Assembly: GCA_018653485.1 (NCBI GenBank)
Contig: JABHZE010000005.1
Coordinates: 1 to 64,000 of the forward strand
Length of the DNA stretch: 64,000 nucleotides
Reading direction: 5' to 3'
DNA from: an archaeon
GTDB lineage: Archaea; Nanobdellota; Nanobdellia; Pacearchaeales; GW2011-AR1
Within the stretch, counting starts at the first letter, position 1. The number at the start of each line of letters is the position of its first letter. Position numbers and translations under genes: made by a program. The notes under the pieces are model-generated. The model had not been told where the DNA came from. It saw only the letters and a program-made list of their open reading frames with translations, and searched no databases. Shown piece by piece: positions 57,503 to 64,000 of the stretch.

Positions 57503-58945
57503 ATGAACACTTTCCAAAAAAGAGCAATAATCCTCATAATAACCTGCATATTCATATTCTTAATAATCTATCTTCCACATTACATAAACCCATTTCCAAT
57601 ACATATAGATGAATGGCATCATTTAGACCAAGCATTAAAATTAAAAAATGGAGAATATCATCTTGGAGACAATTCAGTTGAACTAGGATTTCATATATTT
57701 CTCTATATTGTCTCATTCGTTATGAATCTTACTCTTAATTATCAATTTCTTCCAGCAATCTGGGCAGTATTTACAGCATTAATTCTTTTTTTCATAACCT
57801 ACAAAAAAACAAATAGTTTTCAAACAGGAATTTTTGCAATGATTTTCTTTGCATCAATAAAAACAAATGTAAATATTCTAGGACTCTGGTTTTTTACACC
57901 TCTAACTTTTGCAATACCATTTATTTTCCTCTTCATTTATTTCTACACAGAAGGAATTCAAAAACAAAATAAAAAATCAATCATGATTAGCCTAGCAATA
58001 ATTTTATTGTTAATTCCCACACATTCAATATCATTCTTATTTGCACTACCTTTCTTAACATTTTACACATTAATAAATTATAAATACCTAATAAAAGAAT
58101 ACAAATTCTTTTCAATATTCCTCCTAATCCCCATAGCAGGAATTTTCTTCTACTCTCAAATATTTAATCTAACTCTTCTACAATCCTTTCAAACTTTAAT
58201 CAACCAACTACAATTTAAATACGGTTGGGGAATTTTAGAATTAAATAATTCCCCCTTTGAAATTTATAGTCTAATCGGATACATCCTAGCAATAATAAGT
58301 CTTTTTGTTTTAATCAAACCTAAAAATCTAAAAAAATCACTACCATATATTCTTTGGCCAATATTTCTTATAATACAAATAGCAATCTACAGAGTAACAG
58401 ATATTTCCTACCTCTCACCATACCAAAGAAATTTATATTATTTTGCAATTTCATTACCTTTTTTATCAGCAATAGGATTACAATATATAATAACTAAAAC
58501 TCAGAGCATAACAGATAGTAAAAAACTAAAAAAAATATTCATGATATTGATAATAATTATAACACTTATTTTCACAATCTACAGTTATATAGACATACCA
58601 AAAAACACAAAACTCTATACCCCCATTGACAAATCAGATTATTTTGCAATAAAAAATCTTTCTGACCTCCAAAAATCTAAAATACTTGCAACACCTGCAG
58701 TTTCAATAGCCATTTATCCAATAACTGAAAAACATGAAATTGTTGCAGGAGTTTTTTTCAACTCACATTACAAACAAGAAACTAAAAACTTTTTCAAAAC
58801 AGATACAAATTGTTCAGAAAAACAAAAAATAATTGATAAACATAATGTAGATTACATAATTTATTCCAACCCTATCAATTGTTCATATGAATTAATATAT
58901 AATAAAACCTATGAAAGTTCAACTAATTATATATATAAAATTTAA
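57503..58945 (+). CDS. Polytopic GT-C-type glycosyltransferase
   Basis: A 480-residue protein with about ten membrane segments. The first outer loop has HIDEWHHLDQALKLKNGEYH, with acidic residues as in GT-C enzymes of the PMT/ArnT type, which use polyprenyl-phosphate sugars. The C-terminal extracytoplasmic part (about 380-480) is soluble. It starts a plus-strand run of five genes ending beyond the window, which looks like an N-glycan or surface-glycan operon. The donor sugar is unknown. Confidence 0.7.
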   Translation: MNTFQKRAIILIITCIFIFLIIYLPHYINPFPIHIDEWHHLDQALKLKNGEYHLGDNSVELGFHIFLYIVSFVMNLTLNYQFLPAIWAVFTALILFFITYKKTNSFQTGIFAMIFFASIKTNVNILGLWFFTPLTFAIPFIFLFIYFYTEGIQKQNKKSIMISLAIILLLIPTHSISFLFALPFLTFYTLINYKYLIKEYKFFSIFLLIPIAGIFFYSQIFNLTLLQSFQTLINQLQFKYGWGILELNNSPFEIYSLIGYILAIISLFVLIKPKNLKKSLPYILWPIFLIIQIAIYRVTDISYLSPYQRNLYYFAISLPFLSAIGLQYIITKTQSITDSKKLKKIFMILIIIITLIFTIYSYIDIPKNTKLYTPIDKSDYFAIKNLSDLQKSKILATPAVSIAIYPITEKHEIVAGVFFNSHYKQETKNFFKTDTNCSEKQKIIDKHNVDYIIYSNPINCSYELIYNKTYESSTNYIYKI

Positions 58946-59012
58946 GTATTAGTACCTTACCTATATATTAAATACGCATTATTCTTAAAAACTAACATTC
59001 ATAAACAAAAAG

Positions 59013-60194
59013 ATGGACTATCATTTTGAACTTAACCAAGCAATTAAATCACAAAAGTTAGCTAAAGAACCAGAGATTTCTATAATCCTTCCTTGCAGAA
59101 ATGAAGAAAAAGCACTCCCACTTTGTTTAAAAAAAATAAATCAAATCATTAAGGAAAATAATTTAAATGCAGAAATAATTGTTTCAGATTCTTCCTGGGA
59201 TAATAGTCCAAACATTGCAAAATCTTTTGAAAATACTCGATTAATAAAACATGATAAAAAAGGATATGGTATTGCCTATATTGAAGGATTTAATGCTGCA
59301 AAAGGAAAGTATATTTTTATGGCAGATGCAGATTGCACTTATGATTTTAATGAAATTCCTAAATTTATATCTTATTTAAAACAAGGGTATGATTTTGTAA
59401 TGGGAGACAGATTTGCATATCCTTTTGAAAAAGGTGTAATGTCATTTTCTCATAGATATATTGGTAATCCCATATTGTCTACTATGCTTAGAATCTTATT
59501 TGGAACTACTGTTAAAGATTCTCATTGCGGGATGAGAGCCATAACTAAATCCGCATATAATCAACTTAAACTAAAAACCCCTGGGATGGAATATGCTTCT
59601 GAAATGGTTATAAAAGCTGTAAAAAACAAATTAAAAATAAAAGAACTTCCAATTCACTATCATAAAAGAGAAGGAGATTCAAAACTTGAAACAATGAAAG
59701 ATGGATGGAGGCATTTAAGATTCATGCTATTATATTCCCCTTTATTTTTATTTTTTATTCCAGGAATAATCGCATTTATTCTTGGAATCTCTCTAGGTTC
59801 ATGGATGTATTTTGGAACAGCAAAAATATTTGGATTAACACTAATACATCATCCAATGTTTATTGCATCTCTATTAACAATAATGGGATATCAATTAATA
59901 TTTTTCGGGATATTTATTAAAACCTATGCAATAATACATTTAGAGGAAAGATCAAGAGTCTTAAAAACTCTACAAAGGAAAATCAACTTAGAATCAGGAT
60001 TAATATTCGGTTCATTTTTAATTTTATCGGGGATTATAATCTATTTATTAATCTTAATCAAATGGATAAATGCAGATTTTGGAACTTTAAATCAATTTAA
60101 TAACGCAATAATTGCATTAACATTATTATCCTTAGGGATTCAGACAATATTTTCATCATTTATGCTCAGTATTATAGGAATTGAAGAAAAATGA
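59013..60194 (+). CDS. Family 2 glycosyltransferase, dolichyl-phosphate sugar synthase type
   Basis: A 393-residue protein. The GT-A domain (about 18-240) has ISIILPCRNEEKALPLCL, IVSDSSWDNSPNIA, the metal-binding DADCTYDF and MGDRF, then SHCGMRAITKSAY. Four C-terminal membrane segments follow. This is the layout of DPG/DPM-type synthases that load a sugar onto dolichyl phosphate for later transfer. Its stop overlaps the next start by four bases (ATGA). Confidence 0.88.
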   Translation: MDYHFELNQAIKSQKLAKEPEISIILPCRNEEKALPLCLKKINQIIKENNLNAEIIVSDSSWDNSPNIAKSFENTRLIKHDKKGYGIAYIEGFNAAKGKYIFMADADCTYDFNEIPKFISYLKQGYDFVMGDRFAYPFEKGVMSFSHRYIGNPILSTMLRILFGTTVKDSHCGMRAITKSAYNQLKLKTPGMEYASEMVIKAVKNKLKIKELPIHYHKREGDSKLETMKDGWRHLRFMLLYSPLFLFFIPGIIAFILGISLGSWMYFGTAKIFGLTLIHHPMFIASLLTIMGYQLIFFGIFIKTYAIIHLEERSRVLKTLQRKINLESGLIFGSFLILSGIIIYLLILIKWINADFGTLNQFNNAIIALTLLSLGIQTIFSSFMLSIIGIEEK

Positions 60195-61363
60195 AAATAG
60201 CAATAACTACCGATGCGATTTATCCTTTCACAATGGGAGGCTCAGAAATAAGAAATCATGAAATAGCAAAAAGATTAATAAAAAAAGGTCATGAGGTTCA
60301 TATCTATGGAGCAAAATTCTGGAAAGGAAAAAATAAAATAAGAATCGAGGGGATTAATATTCATGGAGCTCACAAATATAAATCACTTTATAATAAATCA
60401 GGAAAAAGATCTAAATTTCAAACCTTAATCTTAGCAATCAAATTATTTAATGAAATTAATAAAGAAAAATTTGATATAATCGACAATGCTGCGTTTACAT
60501 TTTTTAATAATTTTACATTTAAACTCTCTTCAATAATCACAAAAACCCCCCTAGTTCTTACCTGGCATCAATATTTTGGAGACTATTTACTAAATTATTT
60601 TGGGAGAATAATCGGGAACATAACATTAATCCTTGAATATTCATCTACAAAACTTACAAAATATAATTTAGCGGTTTCAAATAAGATAAAAAATGACTTA
60701 ATTAAAAAAGGAGTCCCAGAAAAAAATATTAGAGTATTTTATAATGGGGCAGATATCAATAAAATTAACACCTTAAAAATCAAAAAAAAAGAGTTTGATT
60801 TGATATATGTTGGAAGATTTAATTATCAAAAAAATTTAAAATTGCTTATTAAATCATTAAATATATTAAAAGATGAATTTCCCAATATTAGAGTATGTTT
60901 AATTGGAGATGGTGAAGAAAAAGAAAAAATATTAAACCTAATAAAAAAATATAATTTAGAAAAAAATATAAAACTAACTGGAAATATTTTAGATAAAGAT
61001 AAGGTTTTTACCTACTTAAAATCTTCAAAAATATTTGTCCTTCCATCACTTTTAGAAGGATTTCCATTAACAATTATTGAAGCAAATGCTAGCGGATTAC
61101 CTGTAATCACAACTAAAACCGAACACAATAATACTAATGAGTATATTAAAAACAATGTAAATGGATTATTAACCACATTAGAGCCCGAAGATTTCGCAAA
61201 TAAAATAAAATATCTCCTAAAAAATAAAGATAAATTAAATCAAATGTCAAAAAATTCAATTAATAAATCCAAAGATTTTGATTGGAATATAATAGCCAAT
61301 CAACAAATAAATTATTATAATGAAGTGATTAATAACTTTAAAAAGAATAATAATAAAAAATGA
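60191..61363 (+). CDS. Family 4 glycosyltransferase
   Basis: A 390-residue GT-B enzyme. The N-terminal GGSEIRNHEIAKRLIKKGHEVH is the acceptor-domain start, FDLIYVGRFNYQKNLKLLI opens the donor domain, and KIFVLPSLLEGFPLTIIEANASG carries the EX7E motif. It retains anomeric configuration and adds a sugar to a lipid-linked glycan. It overlaps both neighbours by four bases. Confidence 0.9.
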   Translation: MKIAITTDAIYPFTMGGSEIRNHEIAKRLIKKGHEVHIYGAKFWKGKNKIRIEGINIHGAHKYKSLYNKSGKRSKFQTLILAIKLFNEINKEKFDIIDNAAFTFFNNFTFKLSSIITKTPLVLTWHQYFGDYLLNYFGRIIGNITLILEYSSTKLTKYNLAVSNKIKNDLIKKGVPEKNIRVFYNGADINKINTLKIKKKEFDLIYVGRFNYQKNLKLLIKSLNILKDEFPNIRVCLIGDGEEKEKILNLIKKYNLEKNIKLTGNILDKDKVFTYLKSSKIFVLPSLLEGFPLTIIEANASGLPVITTKTEHNNTNEYIKNNVNGLLTTLEPEDFANKIKYLLKNKDKLNQMSKNSINKSKDFDWNIIANQQINYYNEVINNFKKNNNKK

Positions 61364-63159
61364 TATTGAATATAATCTTAGATTTTTTAGGAATTTTATT
61401 ATTTATCCTACCTGGGTTGTTATTATGCTTTTTTTTATTTCCTAAAATAAACATTATTCAAAGAATTGCATTCACAATTATTTTTTCTCTATCAATGATA
61501 AAAATTTTAAAAGTTCTATTATATTTTTTAAATATAAATTATTTTATTTCAACATTATTATCCTATAGTGCATTAATATTCCTCCTAATATTTTTATTAA
61601 TTAGATCTAAAAATAAAAAATTTAAAACGAATTTTTCAAAAGATATTTTTTATATCCTCATTATGAGTATCCTTGGAGGCCTATGGAAATTATATTATCT
61701 AAAAAGTATTCAAAATCCCGGAAGTGGATATGAATATGCAGGTAAATTTGCTAGAGATGAAATCCCTAATATTGGGTATTATAAAGGGATGGCCATCACC
61801 CATGCAAATTATATGTTTGAGATGCCTAATAAATTATTAAACTTTATTACTCTCAGTAATCCTCAAATACAACTATTTTTAAACACATTTTTAATCCTAA
61901 TATTTGTCTATCTAATTGCAATTCAATTTAGAAATAAAAAAATAGCCTATTTAAGTGTAGCTTTAATGTCTTTAGGACCCATAGAACTATTCTATTTAAC
62001 AACCAATTTAAACCATGGGATGGCTTATGTAGGATTATTCATTTTGTTTTTATTTTTTAAATCTAAAGAAAAAAATATTTTTTGGTTAGCATTATTATTT
62101 AGCGCATATCTAATGACTACCTATTACACTTCAACTATAATTCAAATATTAGCTAGTGGAGGATTTATAATTGCAATAATATTAAAAGAATTTTTAGATA
62201 ATAAAAATCTTAATCAAACATTAATAAATATAATAAAAAATAAAAAAATAAAAGGGTTTCTTATAATTATTTTAATTTTATCTTCCTATTTATTTTTATA
62301 CACTAGTATGGGTAAAACTACTATTAATGTGTCTACAGACGCTTCAATTTTAAAATCAAGTATAAACCTAAAAATTATTAATATAACTGAAAATACTACA
62401 CAAAAAAATTATGAATTTAATCTTTATCCCGGATTAAACCCCTATAAAGATCCAAAATTTTTAGGATTGTCCGCAATTAGATGGCAATCAGTATTCTTCA
62501 TTTTATGTGGAGTCTCATTTATCGGTTATTTGATAATAAAAAAAGATTTTTCTAAAGAAAATTTATTCTTATTATATTGCATTATTCCTATATCCCTGAT
62601 CTCATTTGGATTTCTTTATGCAGGATATCCTTCAAGAATTTTTAATTATTTTGCATTTTTTGGGATATTAGTCCTAAAAATTCCAAAAAAATTCTTCAAA
62701 AAGTTTTTTGTGATATCATTAATATTTATTATAATCACTACAATGTTTATAGCTCACGATAAAAAAATATTTTTTGAAAATTCAGAGGGGGAAATTGAAA
62801 CTGCAAAATGGATTAAAAATAACCTAAATGGAAAGATTTTTTCAGATCAAAAATTTATAAATCTCATAATTCAAGAAGATTATTATAATGTTACAGGAGA
62901 TAGTGATAAATCAATAATAATAAAAAAACTTTTTTATATAAATAATAAAACTAGTTTTCAAAACACAATCTCATGGTTAAATAACTCAAATGTTAAATAT
63001 ATCGCAATAACCAAAAGAATGGAAAAGAAATATATCTTAATGGTGGATTTTCCACAAAAACCCCTGACAAATATCCAATTTTATGAAAAAAATCTTAATA
63101 AAATCTATGATAATGGAGATGTAAGAATTTATACAACTAATCTTGCAATTAAAAAATGA
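61360..63159 (+). CDS. Polytopic membrane protein, GT-C-like
   Basis: A 599-residue protein with about twelve membrane segments. The first outer loop has GKFARDEIPNIGYYKG, with acidic residues in the place typical of GT-C enzymes. The last 150 residues (from about 450) are extracytoplasmic. It could be a GT-C glycosyltransferase or an oligosaccharide transferase-like protein. It is coupled by ATGA overlaps to genes on both sides. Confidence 0.65.
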   Translation: MILNIILDFLGILLFILPGLLLCFFLFPKINIIQRIAFTIIFSLSMIKILKVLLYFLNINYFISTLLSYSALIFLLIFLLIRSKNKKFKTNFSKDIFYILIMSILGGLWKLYYLKSIQNPGSGYEYAGKFARDEIPNIGYYKGMAITHANYMFEMPNKLLNFITLSNPQIQLFLNTFLILIFVYLIAIQFRNKKIAYLSVALMSLGPIELFYLTTNLNHGMAYVGLFILFLFFKSKEKNIFWLALLFSAYLMTTYYTSTIIQILASGGFIIAIILKEFLDNKNLNQTLINIIKNKKIKGFLIIILILSSYLFLYTSMGKTTINVSTDASILKSSINLKIINITENTTQKNYEFNLYPGLNPYKDPKFLGLSAIRWQSVFFILCGVSFIGYLIIKKDFSKENLFLLYCIIPISLISFGFLYAGYPSRIFNYFAFFGILVLKIPKKFFKKFFVISLIFIIITTMFIAHDKKIFFENSEGEIETAKWIKNNLNGKIFSDQKFINLIIQEDYYNVTGDSDKSIIIKKLFYINNKTSFQNTISWLNNSNVKYIAITKRMEKKYILMVDFPQKPLTNIQFYEKNLNKIYDNGDVRIYTTNLAIKK

Positions 63160-64000
63160 AAATACTTTTTATTCAAGATAGATATATCAAGGGAGGGGGA
63201 ACTGAAAAATTTATTGAAATTAGAAGAAGAAAACTAGAAGAAAAAGGACATCAAACATTTTTATTTACAATCTCTCCAGACAAATTAAATTTTAAAAACT
63301 CAATAATAATAAATATAAATGAAATAAATCCTTTAAACTATTATTTTAAACTACCTGAAGTGTATTTAAAATTAAGAAAATATATTAAAAAAATAAACCC
63401 TGATGAAGTTCATATACAAAATCATTTTATTTACCTTACTCCATTTTTATCATTAACAAAAAATTATAAAAGAAAAATTTACATTCATCATCTTAAATTA
63501 ATTTGTCCAAGTGCTTGGGGGATTTACAGAGATACAAAAAAGATTTGTGATTGTAATTCCGGAATAAAATGCCTAAAACACAAATGTGTCTCCAAAAAGG
63601 GTTTTTTAGACTTCATAATAAAAAAATTATTCATCACAAAATACAAAAAAACTGAAGAATTCATTGCAAATTCTAAATCCTGCAGAGATTTATTCAAAAA
63701 ACAAAATTTTAAAAATATTAAATATAAAAAACTTCCATTTGAACCAGAATATAGGGATAAAAAAATAAAAAGACAAAAAAATCTTTTTATTTATTATGGT
63801 GGATTTCATTCCCATAAAGGAATTTATTTACTAATCAATGCCTTTAAAATAGCAATTAAAGAAAATCCAAATATAAAATTAGAAATTTTAGGAGAAGGAC
63901 GTGAAAAAGATAATGTTAAAAAATTAATCAAAAAATATAGATTAAAAAATAATATTTCTTTAATCGGAAATATTAATAGAAAAGAATTGTATAAATATTA
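63156..64000 (+). CDS. Family 4 glycosyltransferase, truncated by window end
   Basis: The start overlaps the previous stop as ATGA. The first 281 residues are visible: KGGGTEKFIEIRRRKLEEKG at the N terminus, HIQNHFIYLTPFLSL, then a Cys stretch (CPSAWGIYRDTKKICDC, then CLKHKC). YYGGFHSHKGIYLLINAF starts the donor domain, and ILGEGREKDNVKK follows. The Cys-rich insertion is found in some GT4 enzymes of surface glycan operons. The EX7E motif lies beyond the window. Confidence 0.85.
   Translation, partial: MKILFIQDRYIKGGGTEKFIEIRRRKLEEKGHQTFLFTISPDKLNFKNSIIININEINPLNYYFKLPEVYLKLRKYIKKINPDEVHIQNHFIYLTPFLSLTKNYKRKIYIHHLKLICPSAWGIYRDTKKICDCNSGIKCLKHKCVSKKGFLDFIIKKLFITKYKKTEEFIANSKSCRDLFKKQNFKNIKYKKLPFEPEYRDKKIKRQKNLFIYYGGFHSHKGIYLLINAFKIAIKENPNIKLEILGEGREKDNVKKLIKKYRLKNNISLIGNINRKELYKY

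Overview
The window looks like a chromosomal segment of an AT-rich archaeon, most likely a DPANN lineage close to Woesearchaeota/Pacearchaeota. The evidence is a single-subunit group II chaperonin (thermosome), tRNA genes without an encoded CCA, TATA boxes about 25 bases before start codons with little or no leader, a pilin-like class III signal peptide, two-domain Lrp/AsnC regulators, and many short genes with no recognisable family. No rRNA, ribosomal protein operon, CRISPR array or transposase is visible. Family names come from motifs read by eye; nothing was searched.

Layout. 0-3.3 kb is an accessory segment: three near-palindromic sites resembling integron attC sites (50-161, 674-754, 2380-2485) bracket an acetyltransferase gene and a divergent gene/Lrp regulator pair, followed by two small PQ-loop-type membrane proteins. 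3.2-10 kb holds a nucleotidyltransferase-fold protein, an ABC half transporter, dUTPase and a RelE-type toxin-antitoxin pair with a three-repeat operator. 10-15.1 kb (minus strand) reads as an envelope operon led by tRNA-Val: a small Cys/Gly membrane protein, a pilin-like protein, a large Pro/Gln-rich secreted protein with CPxGxCP motifs, a trypsin-like protease and a dCTP-deaminase-like protein.

15-32 kb contains tRNA-Gly with a duplicated 3' end, a membrane-anchored AlbA/Schlafen protein, a three-hairpin candidate RNA (17535-17705), a helicase with a probable RQC domain fused to UvrD, MscS, the DUF2157/GDYXXLXY pair, the thermosome divergent from a CBS-domain protein, tRNA-Tyr, a matrixin-like metalloprotease and a SlyD-like FKBP. 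32-47 kb contains two DEAD-box helicases with long disordered Arg/Ser tails, PduL, a DUF4258/DUF2283 pair, a small element apparently inserted repeatedly at tRNA-Asp, a cyclophilin, a circularly permuted GTPase and a RecJ-like DHH protein. 46-50 kb is a second accessory segment with a nucleotidyltransferase/acetyltransferase pair, a paralogue of the first Lrp regulator, and a full-length steroid 5-alpha-reductase-like gene between cassette-like sites. 50-57.4 kb has a degenerate M23 peptidase, a U32 protein, a STAS protein, an SNase-LTD nuclease and two paralogous Cys-rich anchored proteins. 57.5-64 kb is a plus-strand glycosyltransferase operon that runs off the window.

The least expected signals are non-coding: attC-like cassette boundaries, an intergenic hairpin repeat in four copies whose stems change in a compensatory way, tRNA-3'-end-associated duplications at two tRNA genes, and the three-hairpin RNA. 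Together they suggest a genome remodelled by small non-autonomous elements and cassette exchange, with the exchanged genes close to regulators and cell-surface functions.
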